From Polymyxa betae (Eukaryota; Endomyxa; Phytomyxea; Plasmodiophorida; Plasmodiophoridae), in contig RBZT01000337.1 of the NCBI GenBank assembly GCA_003693705.1, positions 46,125 to 110,124 on the forward strand: 64,000 nt of DNA, written 5' to 3'. The notes under the pieces are model-generated. The model saw only the letters and a program-made list of their open reading frames with translations, did no database searches and was not told where the DNA came from. A program made the translations under genes and the position numbers. Below, piece after piece: positions 12,751-25,643 of the stretch. Numbering within the stretch: the first letter of the stretch is position 1; each line of letters begins with the position of its first letter.

Positions 12751-14095
12751 AATTACCTTATTGTTCGATAGCGTGTCTGTAAAATACGACAGTAGATCTC
12801 TGACGCCCATAAACTGATTGTTTTTATACTTTATTTATGGGTAACAGTATTGGAGGTAGCCTTATTACCTCGCGTATTTTTTCTAAAGTCTGCCTAGCTT
12901 TGTCTTTTCTGGCGAATGCAGTATTTGCCTCTTGTCGACTCTTCAGCAGCGTACTGTTTCTGGGACTGATCGAGTGGTTCAAACGTGTCGTTCGTTGAAC
13001 AAAATGACAATTTTGATCAAAAGTTAACAAGACCTGAACCAATTGCTGTACCGGTTGAACTGTTTCAATCTTCTACGAGAATTTCAGAAGTTAACATTTG
13101 TATCCATTTTGCTGGGCATTACCATCCGAGCGCTTGATGGATCTTTCCTCGCTGATAAGCACAAAGATGGAAACTGCTCAACTAGAGAAACCACCCTTAG
13201 CAATGCATTCGAAAAGGACATCAAACAAAATGCCTCGTCTAGTAGGATGTGTTTTTGATAACGACTTCTTCCTGCGTTTTTGCTTCGCCTGAACAGCAAT
13301 TCTTGGTGTAAGTTTAGCGATATGTGTCAATGGAATCAGAGGACGTGCTTGACCGCCAATCCCTCTTGGACCGTAGTTTAACATATTGCAAAGGCTGATG
13401 AAACTCAGGAGTACCTTAGCTGCATTTTGGCGTTCGTTACAAATGCTGCATGGAACGAAGATGAAGGATATTCCGCATTCTTATCAGCAGCTGCTTCGTT
13501 GTAAGGAAAGTGACGTCTCTCTAAATGCTCGCCAAGTTTTGTCGGTTCACGATCTTGGCTGTCTAATACAAAGGTCTGGATGTCACTAATTCTCAAAGGC
13601 CGTCATTGTTGCATGTATCACCTTGCTGCGGCTGCAAAGGTCTTTTGTGTGGAAGTCGCAGTAATAAGGGTCCATCGACAATCATCAACGTAGTCGTTCA
13701 ATATCAAGATTTGCTTCTCTATCAGGATATTTTCTGATTCACTTTAGCGATCCATTGAAAAAGAGATCTTTGGCGTTTGCACATCGCTTGGTCTTCGCCT
13801 GATACGAATATTTATCTTTGACGACTTTGAATGGACATTAAAGCAGCTCTGCTTGAATGAAAAAACTTAAGGCCCTTCAAATTGACGTATGGCCAAAATA
13901 AAGGCGTTCTAAATCTGCATTGCTCAAAACAGTTTTGTATGTCTACAAGAATGGTTGACAAAATTTCCAAATATTTCTGCTTTGGTAAAGTCATTGGCGA
14001 AATTTGAGCCTGTTGAACAGGACAAACTAATAAGCGACAAAGTCAGTTGCAAATTGTTATAGGTCGAATTTGTTTAATATCAGACAGAGCAACAT
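12751..14095. other. Gene-poor stretch of unclear origin
   Basis: About 1.3 kb holds only short, interrupted open frames on both strands. One minus-strand frame near 13178-13384 is basic (KQKRRKKSLSKTHPTRRG), and a plus-strand frame near 13386-13500 is open without a clear start. None shows a domain or consistent splice sites. It could be eroded transposon or pseudogene sequence, but I cannot place it. Confidence 0.35.
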
Positions 14096-14464
14096 TTATT
14101 CGTCCTCGACGTTGACGGTCTGTTGGTTCTTGAAGTTCTCGCAGGGCACGTAGGTCACCAGAGTGTACAGTTTCTGTTTGGCGTTCTCGTCTTCATTGCG
14201 CTTGCGGTGCAAGCGAACCCGGACACGGTAGACGACATTACGGATGCCTTTCGACCATACGTGTTTGTTCAGGTCAGCATCAATACGAACATCTTCGGTT
14301 TTCATCTGTTTCATGGCGAATTCGCGAATGGCCTTGATAGCTCGCGGAGCACGCTTTTTAAAGGAGGTGCCATGAATACGTTTGTGGATGTTAATCGTGT
14401 ATTCACGGGTGACGATGTCGGCAGCGCGGGTCGGCTTGCGCTCAGCTTTGGTAGCCTTGACCAT
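14096..14464 (-). CDS. RPL31: 60S ribosomal protein eL31
   Basis: The product is a 122-residue basic protein of the eL31 family, which sits near the exit tunnel of the large ribosomal subunit. Supporting blocks are [51 protein letters not shown] and [13 protein letters not shown], in the usual order and over the usual length. The ATG at 14464 ([11 protein letters not shown]) was chosen because the frame upstream has no Met and eL31 proteins begin just there. No intron is needed. It sits tail-to-tail with nothing close, with about 345 bp to the SET-domain gene. Confidence 0.95.
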   Translation of the reverse strand: MVKATKAERKPTRAADIVTREYTINIHKRIHGTSFKKRAPRAIKAIREFAMKQMKTEDVRIDADLNKHVWSKGIRNVVYRVRVRLHRKRNEDENAKQKLYTLVTYVPCENFKNQQTVNVEDE

Positions 14465-14809
14465 GGTTGCAGATTTTGTCAACGACAATTACCTTCGTCT
14501 GAGAGCGCAGTCCGCGACGGAGTCCAGATCAGCTGATAATAGCGCCATTCAATATATTGACCCAACACATCTAAAAATCCTGCTTTCTTTTCTTCTGGTT
14601 AAACTTTCAGAAGTCTGTTCTTTCGAGATTTGATCACTGAAGATGATAACGATTGATTATCAAATAAACACTAGGTCTCACATAGTACCTTTCCAATTAT
14701 TGTATTTGTATGAATATTATTCAATGAATTACTGTAACTATCGTATTAGGCAGAGAGCAGTGGGATTCCAAGTAAATATAGTAGTTGCATGGTATATATA
14801 CAATGGATA

Positions 14810-17800
14810 TCAGGAATCGCCTGGGTTATATTCCAGTCTGTCCATGAAGGCTGAATGTACCCGAACGACATTACGCAAAAGTAATGCAGGTTCTGCTGAG
14901 TTCGATCCGATCTCAGCTATCATCGACAGAAAAAAATCTGGCAATCGGTCGCGATTCAGGTATTCGCTGAGCTGGGAAACTTGCTCTTCTGAGTCAAGAA
15001 TTGGAGGGTCATCACGGGCCACGTCGTAGTCGAAATCAAAGCAAATCTGTTCCTTTTTCTTTTTCGTTTTGGAGGCGCCGAGGAACCCACGACAAGATTC
15101 AGCTCCACAAAGACATTTTGTCATCGCCAGTCCAATTCTTTCGAAATTATAGTCCATGGTGACTTCAGTGCCTTTTGGAAGATCTCGTAGAGAGAAAATC
15201 CCGATTCGAGGCGACCCACGAACCGACCATTTCTGGGTCTCGCACGATGGTTCACAGCTGTGATTACAGAATCGACCAATATTGCCTCGTCTCGTAGCAT
15301 CGATGATGATGTTGTTGTAGAGCGACAGAAGATAAAAGTGTTTTTCGGCACGATATTCATTCCGACATCGATCTTTACAAGTTTGAAAATCAACAAGCTG
15401 CAAAATGTAATTTAAGTAAAAAGATGAGAATAAACATCAAATCCAACCTCTCCGACATACTCAATCATAAGATCACCTTGACGAACATCCTGTGCAAGTA
15501 CAAGACCCCAGCCTTTTTCTCCCATCTGTAATCGATTAATGAAAGAAAATTCATGCTAGTGACACGAACATATTCAACAGTCAGTTTCGCCCACTGCCGT
15601 TTTTGAAATCTTTGGTTCGTGCAGCGATCTCCTAGTTTGCATTGATCCGGCTCGCATTCTACATGCGTTAGACGATTGATGCAACAAGAACCGCAACCAG
15701 GTGCAATCTCAACAGGGCATTCACAGTCTAGAATCTCATCACCGCCGGCATATTCAGGCAGGATGGTTGTTGGCAAACAAATGTCTGTATAAGCGAAGTC
15801 ATTCAGAGATACGGTCTGAGATGCTGAGATAAATATTACTTCTGTTGATAATGAAAAACGGAGGCGGATTGTTGACAAAAGTTCCAGTTTTCCGGAGACC
15901 ATCCAATTCGATCTCGGATAATCTGCCTTGAGCCATAGAAAATGGCAATTTGAATTCGGTCTGGTCATTCAGCATCTCAGCACCACCACTTAACGGAAGT
16001 GGCAAGACTAATGTCAGAGATCAGCAAACAAGAGGATAAAAGAACCTAAAGTAAGCCTTACGATCGCGGGTTTTGTTTCGTGGAAACACGAGATCGCAAT
16101 ATAGACCTTTGTTAGTGGTACTGGAAGAGGAGGAAGGGAAGGAGAGTAACTGGACCCCGATTCTGCCTTTAGCATAGCGAATATAGAGAAAATTGGACCC
16201 AGCTTCCTCTTCAGTAATCTCGCCTTCGGTGAAGCTCGCAGCACCAACGAGCTCTTCGCTAACTGTTGGAATCTCATCGTTCACACTTGGAGATGACTCG
16301 TCTTCGACATCCACAGAATCCAGTTTAGGGAGTTTGCTATCTGATCTATAAGCGACGAGCCTGGCGGGACGAAGGTTGACCCGAGTTGATGGTGTTGAAT
16401 AAACAGGTCGAACAAGGGGCCTCCTTGGGCGATGATTTTCATCCAAACGGGGAATAGCTGTTGACGTAAGCACAGGGGCGCGCATCTGAAACTTGGTTTT
16501 TGATAAAATGGCTTCTTTTTCAGCTGCAGATAGAAGTCGTTTAACCGGAATCTGAGAATTAATTGATGCTTCTGTACCCAAACTTGGGGCTGTCGAATTA
16601 GAGTTTTCTGGCGATCCAGAATTATTTTCAATGGAATCCAATTCTTTAGAGGTTAAATTGGCCCAAGGGACATCAGCCAATTTCCATTCTGTTTGCTGTG
16701 CAGATCCCCAAGAATCAGAAACCCGGCGTTCATTGTCTGAGCCCCAGATGAACGATTTGAGAAAAGGGGCTCGGCGAGAGTGGAAAGGTCGATGCCGACT
16801 AAAACTTTCGAAAGTTTCGCCTTGAGCCCGTCCATGGTCAATTTCCATTGATTGGCTTGGAGCACGTTTAGAGTTTTGAGATTGAAATCCATTCTTGGAG
16901 TTCCAGTGGCGCTTTCCCCAAAAAGCAGCGTTATTACAATCGGATTGCCATCGTCGCTTGAAAAACAGCTCATTGAGAAGGGAACTTTCAGCTCCAAAGA
17001 AGCATCGCTCGCATTTACAAGGCATCAGGCAAACACTCGGAATGCGTGTTTTACGAGATGCTTTATCGCTTGAAGACAGTTCGGGGCAAAAAATATCTTG
17101 AGAAGTTGTTTTCAAAGATGTAATCTCAATACCTCGCATAGGGCAAGCTAGTACAGTTTCTTCGTGCTTTAGGTCGTTCCCTTCTAAACCAGGAGCTTTC
17201 TGAACAAGATGGGTTTCGGATGCAATAATATCACAATTAGATCCTGAGACAAACGGTCCGTGGATAGGTGCAGACTCAATATCTTGCAAAGAGCAGACTG
17301 ATAAACCAGGATCTTCCTGTAATGGATGGAATTCGGATTGCATAGCAATAGAATGAGACTCTGGGTTGAGCGGTAGGTGGACAGCCTGAGAGTCGTCAGC
17401 TGGTTCATGATGGCATTGAAAATCGAGTGAAGCCTTGACAAATTCAATAACTTCCGCTGGGTAAAGCGATTGGTCATCACAGGTAGTTGTCTGTGTATCT
17501 AACTGCTCCCGGCAAATACGTTTGCCTTCAATAGCATTAACGTTAGCGAGAAGATTGTCCGGAGCTGGACATTCACAGTCATGTTGCTCTGGAATCGGTC
17601 CAGTGGGGATAGATGAATGGACGGCATTCGAATCTTTCTGCAAGGTTTCAGATTTTAAGTTCAGTCCGGGAGAAATCCCAAACAGTATACGATTCCGGTT
17701 AATACGAGATTTCCCGAGCACAACACGAGAACGTGTATTCTCAGAAGGGCTACGATGGCCACCCCGCTGAGTTTTGTTGGGGTCCTCAAGATAATGAGCT

Positions 17801-18030
17801 TTTCGTTCAGGGAAGATTTCGTGAAGCTTCTCTTCGTCTGAAAAAGCAGCAGGTCGAGATTTAGCGCTGTGGCCTATTTCCTGTTTGAATCGTTTTCTTG
17901 CAGGAATATGAGCGGAGGTTTTTAAAGAGCGATCAGAAAGCACTGGCTCAGCCAGTGACTTGATCAGATTGACATCAGAATGCAGTACTGCTGGTGCCGA
18001 ATCGGAATTGGAGTGCATGCTGTCGACCAT
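14810..18030 (-). CDS. SET-domain histone lysine methyltransferase (SETD2/ASH1-type AWS-SET-postSET)
   Basis: A long low-complexity N-terminal exon (from MVDSMHSNSD at 18030; basic block ARKRFKQE) is followed by introns near 16062-16012, 15839-15784, 15570-15527 and 15448-15400. The C-terminal half holds an AWS zinc-binding segment (CECPVEIAPGCGSCC, HVECEPDQC), then SET motifs GWGLVLAQDVRQGDLMIEYV, GNIGRFCNHSCEPSC and MDYNFER, and a post-SET CLCGAESCRGFLG. AWS plus SET plus post-SET marks the SETD2/NSD/ASH1 group of H3K36 methyltransferases. Which subgroup is not decided here: there is no visible WW, SRI, PHD or PWWP domain, and the C-terminal tail after post-SET is only about 80 residues. 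A nuclear, chromatin role is inferred from family. Confidence 0.9.
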
Positions 18031-18678
18031 GGGCCGAGGAGCGCGAATAAAAAAAACAAGGTGGCAGTCGACGCCGCTACCTGTCAATATTGAACCGATT
18101 CATAATCTGGACAAGTATAATGTGTGTTGGGGTTTGCCGCTTTATCTGCAGCCGGGGCAAGATGGGGTCGATCGGGGGCCCGTTCGGGGATCTCACTGCA
18201 ACATAAACCCTAATCCAATGTTAACGCAATTCGAGCAGAGACTCCATTCCGGAGAACATGTAGTCCCGTGATGCCCTTGGTTAAGCTATTTGCATAATGA
18301 AATTGATAAACCTGACACGATTACAATATATTCTCACTGCTCGATTTACTGTCAAAGTCTGTCAAAAATGTTAGAAAAACAGTGCCTTCAACCCAAAATT
18401 GGCATGGTATCACTGGTGATGATGAGAAACGCAGTCTGGAATCTGGATTAGCTAAAATACTCCTTTGTCTGTCAGCCATTTACCTCTAACGATCCGGCTA
18501 GTTTGAAACCTGGTTTTAGAAAGCAATGTGCACACTAGATTTCATATTTTTGAGTGTATCCCACTTTACGCGCTTTGTAATCCTTAACATTTCCTTCAAA
18601 TTCTCATAAGCAATTCAAGCTACTTCTCGTATGGTGATACCGATTTCTCTTATCTAGTTTCCGTCGAGCACAGATATC
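18031..18678. other. Divergent intergenic region
   Basis: About 650 bp lies between the starts of the minus-strand SET gene and the plus-strand CUE gene, so it should contain both promoters. I see no further gene or obvious repeat in it. Confidence 0.5.
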
Positions 18679-19118
18679 ATGACCGATTTAGTTGAACTTC
18701 AGTCACTGTTCCCGAATATCGACATCGACGTGATTTCAGTAATATTTCAGGTTGTTATTGCATCAATTATTTGCATGCTTTATTCAGTTGCTTGACGGTG
18801 GACGCTTTCTAGGCTAGTGGCTACAATTTTGCACATACCATCGACAATTTATTAGAAGTTGGTCAAGATGGAGTAGCAGGCGCCTCATTGCCTGACGATT
18901 TCTTGAGACCGCCATCATATTTCAGAAACTTATCAAGACAATCTGTAGCTGGAGAACATTTCCAGATTCCGGGTCCAGAAATATATACCCAACATCGAGC
19001 AAGGGAAACTACAACGTCCAAGAGATACAAGCTTAGCCTCTCTAGTTTGAAAATTGTTGAACAAATATCCAGCTTAAGCAATGGTGGGGAAATTGAAGGG
19101 GAATTCCTCGACCGGTAA
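18679..19118 (+). CDS. CUE-domain (ubiquitin-binding) protein
   Basis: Exon 1 (18679-18750) and exon 2 (from 18813) join across a 62-nt intron. The first about 45 residues read LQSLFPNIDIDVISVIFQ, then ASGYNFAHTIDNLLEVG. This is the CUE fold, with an FP motif after helix 1 and the di-leucine in helix 3 that contact ubiquitin. The remainder is polar and unstructured-looking, with no second domain. The frame ends at 19118. A second open stretch beginning around 19110 (AAKKQFLRIRSKFGG) might be joined by an unseen intron, which would extend the protein to about 19219. A partner or pathway cannot be told from the neighbours. Confidence 0.6.
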
Positions 19119-19400
19119 CTGAACTGTCTCTAGCTGCAAAGAAACAGTTTCTTAGAATTCGATCCAAGTTTGGCGGACCCACAAACTATACAGAAAAAAA
19201 GCTTATTGCAAACCCGGAGTAGAAATAGGCAATCTTCATTGGTTTGATAAGTTGTTTTGATTCTGTCAAGGTGAAGACGATGTCATATATTCCAGTATTG
19301 ACTATGAAGGCGAAGAATGCCACTACGATGATAATTGATCAAAAATTCTGGGTGCTGACAAAGCTGAATCTGCATATTAAGCCATAATAATTATGATACA

Positions 19401-22400
19401 TTATTCAATAAAATAAGCATTGTTCTCATTCAACTGCATTCGTGTTTTGAGAGTACGCTGTTGATAATATTGAGCCATTTGAAGATCGCCTTTCTGGTTC
19501 AAAATCTCGCTGAGGTTAGAGCAGCTTCTCGCGACTTCAACTGAAGCAGCACCGTATATTCCTTCGTAAATTAAGCAGGCCTTTTCGTGGGCCTCCTTTG
19601 CCTTGTCTAGGCTGTTCTCCAATTGATACAGCTTTCCTAGATTGGAATATAGCTCAGCAGTAGCTGGGTGGGTTTTACCCAACGACACCAGCGCCCATTT
19701 AAGAGCCTGTACAAATATTACTGAGAAGCCAAGCAAAAAGATAATCTCAGAGCGAACCTGCGTTAAAGACGATTCGGCCAAACTGTGTAAGCCAAGCTCT
19801 ATGTACCGATTCCCAACATCATCTAACATACGAACTAATAGTGGATGATGAGATCCATATAATCGTTTGAGGATTGACAGTGAGACTTTCAAGCACTGAT
19901 CGGCTTTAACTGACTGATCACAAATAGTGATTAAAAAAGAATCAAGAAGGAAGAACATTCTAGATACCTGCCCCATAGTTTGATATATATTGACAAGATG
20001 AGCATAGGTTGCACTTGTCCTAGCATCAGGACCACGAGAAAGTTCAAGCGCTCTTTTAGCACAAATGCGAGCGTTGTTGATGTCGTCGTTGCCGATATAA
20101 GCTTCACATAGATCATTAAGAGTACTATGTATCTCAGAAGCTACGCAAAGAAGCTGGGCAGTAGGGTTCGTTCGAACGGATGATGGAGAGTAATTCAACT
20201 CTGTGCTATTAATTCCGGAAACCTTTCCTTTGAGATGTGGAGGCGGCGGTGGGGGAGGCAACGAGCTGCCGACAGAAGACGAATTAGAATTTGGAGCGCT
20301 TAGAGCAACTGCCGTCTCTGACTTGTCACATAAAACCACATCTAATTTTAATCTCAGAGCTTGGGTGGCCATATCAAATGCCCCATCTTCCATGTATTGT
20401 TCCGCCTTGAAAACACCCAATGTCAGTCTAACAATGCAAGCGACGAACACATTTTACCATATACGGAAACATGTTACATTTGCTGTTCGATATGATAGGC
20501 CATTTGCAACGAGGTTCGATAAAGGAAATATCGTTGCCACTAACGGGAGAGGGATAGTCAAACCTGCAGTTTGTCCCACCATCATGAAGCCATACACCAC
20601 AATGATGTTGTAAACTGGCTAAAAGTAGGGGGCGGTGTAGAAGCATGCCTTCTTCGTAGGTTAATTTAAATGCAAACTTTTGTTCCAGTCGTTCAGCCAA
20701 AGCGTTCCTCCATAAATCAGCGAACTTATCGCTTGTTGAAAGAAAAATATTGAAATGTTCTGCAGCCAGTTCACGTAAAGACTTGGCATGACAATTTGTT
20801 GCTGATAGAAGCTTTTCGTTAACCTGATTGTCCTCAGAATTTTCTTCACAATACCCGTCTCGCCTGATAGCCAACGCTCGACTTTTCTTCCTCATGTTCT
20901 GGTTCAGATTCTGCTTACAGCAGCGAGCGACCATCTCACATATGGTCATCTCTCGAACGTGAGGTAACCGTGTAGTCTCTGCAATTAAACCCAGATACCG
21001 AACGTTGATCCCTCGAGCATGCAAAACCGTGGTGAAATGGGCGCTGTCAATAGGCAAAACCTGCAGAAGATCCAACTCTTTAACGAATTCCTGTATGCAA
21101 TGACTTTTCAAATACTGGAGAGCTTTGTCCAGATTATCATCGCATTCTTTGGAATCAACTGTACCAGTGATGATGGATGCATCTGGAGATAGTCTTTGTC
21201 CATACAGCTTCAAAAATTCGGGTCTCAGCTGCCTAGCTGATTGCGAGCCGTCTTTTGTTCCGAATTTATGGTCCATTGGAAAAGACCTCGTTAAATTTGT
21301 AACATACATGCGCTGATCTTCCCCTTTATGAACCATAAGAGAACTTGAGCTATGTATGCTAATGCAGTCAGAACTTCCAGAGTTCGATTCTTGATAAGGG
21401 ACTAAATGTGTAGCCAATCCCAGCTCAGCAGCAGCTTGCTCCAGCATTAAATTAGCTGACGTATCAATGTGAAATTGGCCTTTAACGCGACCGAAGCAGA
21501 TATGGGAATCGTCATAAATCGGAACCAGTGCCAGACAGAATAATCGGAAGCCGAGATGATCAACAATACAACAGAGATAGGTATGGAGTCCCTTAACAGA
21601 CGAATTGGCATATGCTTGGATCCCATGAACATCATGGGTACACATTTTTCGACGTAATTCGTCTTGAGCGTCGTTACTGTCTTGCATATACTATATAATG
21701 TGAATGACAAGAAGAGCAATGAAAAAGGACGAATGTACCTGAAAAACAATTCCCTCCAGCATAAACGTTTCCTCTTCCGGACAATTATCGTTCCTATCCA
21801 GTGGCCGAATCGTCTTTAGATGAGCCGGCAGTGTATATTCTTCAATGATCGTCCTTGATATTCTAACTGATGTCGAAACAAAATCGAAAATCAATTGATT
21901 CAGAGCTTGCGCTTTCGAAACGGCTGCATCGAATGTAGACTCGTTCTGTTCTATAATCGATTGATATATCTCATTCCATGCTACATCTCCGGTATTAGAA
22001 TCCAGCTGGTCCCCTGGGGAAGCTACTGCTAACGAATGCTGCTGATTTTGCGAAGGTATGATTGGGGATCCTGGAGACGATGTTTCAGAACCTATATTCG
22101 AGACCATATCGGGCGAATTGGTCTCTCCCTCAGCAATTTTCGTCTTAGTTTTTTGCAACAGTTGTTGTCTCAAAAAACGAATCCATTCGTTAACTTCGCG
22201 AGGAGTCTCAGCAGCAAATTCGTATTTTTGCCCAACGGCAGTTGTGATTTCGAACCGATATCTGTATCCATTGAGATAAAACAAAACGCCTCCACACATA
22301 TTCTGACCGGCTTCTAGACGAAGGTTTAACTTGAATTGTAGCAAAATTAAGGGATATCGTATTTTTGATTTTCGGAGCAACGGGATCGGTGCTATATGAC

Positions 22401-22525
22401 ATTTCTCCATTCGCAGCATGGACCCATCGCTTTCTCCAAAACAATCCCAGGCGGGAACGTTTATAAAGCACACCAGCCTTAACGTCGTCTAGCGAGCGAT
22501 TGACCGAGGCACTAGCGAGCGCCAT
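19401..22525 (-). CDS. PH - CLU - TPR fusion protein
   Basis: The N-terminus (from 22525) is a pleckstrin-homology domain: KAGVLYKRSRLGLFWRKRWV early, YRYRFEITTAVGQKYEFAAE, and the invariant Trp in EVNEWIRFLRQQL. A middle part contains a CLU domain, with the hallmark HARGINVRYLGLIAE and a long helical region after it. The C-terminal 300 residues hold tetratricopeptide repeats of the kinesin-light-chain kind (HPATAELYSNLGKLY, EVARSCSNLSEILNQKGD). Introns lie near 21735-21690, 20449-20406, 19968-19919 and 19758-19711. CLU proteins act in mitochondrial distribution and mRNA binding. A PH domain at the front would add membrane or phosphoinositide targeting, which is inference. The splice in the middle of the PH domain (about 22330-22300) is not settled. 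Confidence 0.85.
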
Positions 22526-22992
22526 CTATGCATATGGCGGGCCTAAATGAGTTCTGGTTCCGAGCGAATCTAACCTCTACCTATGTATATGTGTAAGGGA
22601 TGACGGGCAGGCAGGTCGAATAGAGAACCCTGCATCGTCACTCATGTACCACTATGCCTGGCCTTTCGAAGTTGGGACCCTCTTCTTTTTTCTATAGTCC
22701 ATGACCATCCCCTATGCTATTTGCTGTATCGTCTATTTTATTTCCAGGTTATGCTTCATGCGTCTTTCCTAATACGGATCGTTCGGTCTAAATTGATGGT
22801 TGTAAAACGATGCAGCTTCATGATTCAGTAGTGGCGTCAAGAAGCATTAATCAAATTAGAAATGCTCATAGTTTTATATCTGTCTAAACTGATCATAATC
22901 GCATTACTACGCTTATTATGCACCAGTGCCTTCATAAATACCAGATCAATTCAAAGACCGAACATTTCTTCAAGCAGCTTTTGATATCGGTA

Positions 22993-24527
22993 TTACGAAC
23001 GATAAGAATTTCGGGAACCTTCACAGTCATTTCTGCCAGTTCCAGGCTCCAACTTCAGGACGTTTAGGCGAACCTCCTTTCTAGCCCTCTCCACCATTTC
23101 ACGATTTTCGCGAGCGATTGTTTCTAGTGCTTTTACATGGCTTTGCTCGATTTCATCGATTCGCTGTCTCATCTCAATCTCCTTCATCAACACTACAGAT
23201 GCAGATGTTAATGCACTTCATTACAGTTGAGAAAAAACATACATTTTTCTTCGAGCTCCTTGATCTTTGTTGTGTTTTGTTGGTGCATAGCGAAAAACTT
23301 GGATTCATTAGTCAACGATAATGCAGTCAGTTTGAGAAGCTCAGAGTTCGCCTTTTCCAGCTTCTCTTGTAAGCTCTTGATCTTGTTATCGCGAAGATGG
23401 TCGCTGCGACTTGACATCACCAAATCGGTTTGATAACCGGGCTGAAGCATCTTCCTTTGCTCATATGCTCGACTGCTGTAAACATTACTAGTGCTAGGAC
23501 GTCGTGGTCGAATTTTGTGGTTGTCCACCAGAGGCTCGTTTTCATGGCTCGATTTACGTCGTACTTCTGAGTGGCTGTTGATGGAGAGGCTGCATAGCCG
23601 CTGAATTTCCTTCAGCAGAAAGTCCATTTTGTCGACTTGTGGATGAATATCATGTGCCAAGCGCTTGATAAACCATGCTGCACTTATTGAAGAGAGTTCT
23701 GAGGTAATCATCGGAACGATCAAAATAGGTTGACAGTTAAAAGACAAGATTTGACGAAGCTGCTGGCTCAAAAAAGATGGCTTTGATACGCATCCTAGAA
23801 TTCCTTTAGACACATTCACTAGAACGTCTTCGATCGATCCTAGTTCCTCTTTGCTGTCAGGAGAGGCCTCGATGAAAGTAAATTTCGTCAAAGATCCAAT
23901 CTAATAAACCATAAATTCCAGATATGAAGCTGATGTTCATGATCTCACATGAAATGATACAAAGATAATGCTTCGAGATGAATGTCGGTGCTGTAGTGCA
24001 GTTTGCACCAAGCCCTCCAGTTGACCCGGGAAAGAGATTTGAACATGGGAGGATGAACTGGAGCCGTCATTCGAGTGAAGATGCCGACGATAATATATTG
24101 TCAAATCAAACAGGCCTTCGTTGGTGACTTCAATGATCGAAGTATTGACAGATTCATCAAAAGGCAGTGCAAATGCACTTTCAAGAAACCGAATAAGCAT
24201 GCCCCGATTGTTATCATGGCCATTGCCAAATAAAGTGAAGCTCTTTCCGCTGGATTTCGCTCCATATAATACAATACATGCATCGGTATGATTGACAATG
24301 GAGGATTGCAACAAAGGGGTGATGATTTCCTCGTATACATCACGCTGCGAGGCTGACTCTTCGAAGACACCATTGGTATGAATTTCGATAGGTGATTGCC
24401 CAGGTTCTTGGCAAATCAAGTCAGTTGTGGTGATCTTCTTGCATATCGTTGTATCTGAAGGAGAGCGACTCGATCTCAGGCGCACATATACCTTTATATT
24501 TCTACTTCTATCGTCTGTATCTGTCAT
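22993..24527 (-). CDS. Kinesin-like protein with degenerate motor domain and coiled coil
   Basis: The gene starts MTDTDDRSRNIKVYVRLR, a kinesin-type beta-1 strand. The P-loop is GAKSSGKSFT, which keeps the G-x4-GKS core but loses the usual GQTGSGKT wording. Switch I is reduced to HSSRSIIFVSFH (the SSRSH histidine is gone). The switch II position, normally DLAGSE, reads FTFIEASPDSKEE. Later blocks still align in order (QLRQIL, then PILIVPMITSELSSISAAWF in place of the ACVSP...LSTLKFA region). The tail is a heptad-rich coiled coil (KIKSLQEKLEKANSELLKL; EMRQRIDEIEQSHVKALE). Introns lie near 23945-23900 and 23248-23195. ATPase activity is doubtful; a scaffold role is inference. The last codons are uncertain. 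Confidence 0.75.
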
Positions 24528-24782
24528 GCTCTGAGCTTACAATAGCACTTAGAAGCCGCTATCAACAGAGATCGTGTCAAGAGTACTTTAAGCATACCAA
24601 CCTCCATAATGAAATAACGCTGCATCTCCACAAGAGCATAAAGGAAATGTGATGATATCTGACATGAGACAGATTATCACTACTAACGGGATTGGTATTG
24701 CGCGGCCATCTCTCTTTGATTGCCACGTCTTTCGTCGTGGCATTCTTTGCATTAAGAATCGGAAAACGGTCTCACCACGGCC

Positions 24783-25181
24783 ATGGACCGTAGCTCCGCT
24801 TCGCAGACCGTTGAAGAACCGCTTGATCTGGTTCGGCTGTCTCTCAATGAGAGAATTTTAGTCCAATGCAAAGGCGGGAGGCAACTCCGGGGTCTTCTCC
24901 ATGTAGGCTTTTCAAAAGTCATCCGATGGCTTGAACTGAAACCATCATCGTATCAGGCTTATGACCAGCATTTGAATATGGTTCTTGCTGATGTCCAGGA
25001 GACAACAACAACAGTTGAGATTGATGAAGAAACGGACGAAGAGATTGTCAAGGTAACGAGATTCTCTGTCGACTAATTTAAGGTTTTAACTTTCTCGAAG
25101 ACATCGAAACGAGAAATGGATTTGCTCTTCGTCCGCGGTGACGGCGTCGTTTTAGTCTCTCCACCACTTCGTACTGCATAA
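24783..25181 (+). CDS. LSM3: U6 snRNA-associated Sm-like protein LSM3
   Basis: Three exons (24783-24902, 24957-25052, 25101-25181) give a protein of about 98 residues, the normal LSM3 length. Sm motif 1 reads [20 protein letters not shown], followed by [20 protein letters not shown]. Sm motif 2 is [20 protein letters not shown]3 is a ring member of both LSM1-7 (cytoplasmic mRNA decay) and LSM2-8 (U6 snRNP). The second intron could end at 25082 or 25100. The 48-nt version gives [18 protein letters not shown], which fits the family spacing, so I chose it. The gene is divergent from the kinesin-like gene, 255 bp apart. Confidence 0.95.
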
Positions 25182-25186
25182 ATTTA

Positions 25187-25627
25187 TCACATTAAAATAC
25201 ATATCTTAACAGCATTCGCTTTGGCGTTTTTCACTGTCTTTTCATGCCCAGGAATGCTAGAGTTCCTGATACTAAGCCTCTCATTTTTGTCATGGTATGA
25301 TTGAAGATATCTAGGTCTCACTAAAGGCTCCATGCTACTAAGTTGATATCGCTGCAATTCACGGATCAATCAAAGAAAACCAATACTTACATATCTGCTC
25401 GTAAAGATGCTCCAAGTCAGCAATCTATAAAATTTTGCTGAAACTTGATAACTTGAATTGAATTGTCAACTTTCGGGCGAACTGATCTATAAATGCAGCA
25501 TCGAAAACACGGTTGAGAACGTGATTTGTCTGCACAACCTATCAATCTGATACGAATTCTTCACCACCGCAGTTCGGTGATAGCGGATTTCCCTTCTACT
25601 AATCGAATTATCAATCAGGACACCCAT
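25187..25627 (-). CDS. Possible small multi-exon gene, unknown
   Basis: Four short open stretches on the minus strand can be linked by GT-AG introns: MGVLIDNSISRREIRYH at 25627, TNHVLNRVFDAAFIDQFARK near 25520, a short third exon, and SSMEPLVRPRYLQSYHDKNE to a stop at 25187. No domain is recognisable. The exon joins rest on weak sites and introns of 38-45 nt. It would start 16 bp from the divergent plus-strand frame at 25644. Treat as tentative. Confidence 0.25.
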
Positions 25628-25643
25628 CGTGTCAACTACTGAA

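Noticed and set aside
12824..14000. Copia-like retrotransposon remnant
   Set aside because: I could not find integrase, RT or protease words in any frame, so the idea is unsupported.
25053..25082. 30-nt intron in LSM3
   Set aside because: A 48-nt intron ending at 25100 keeps the frame and fits the family spacing before [10 protein letters not shown].
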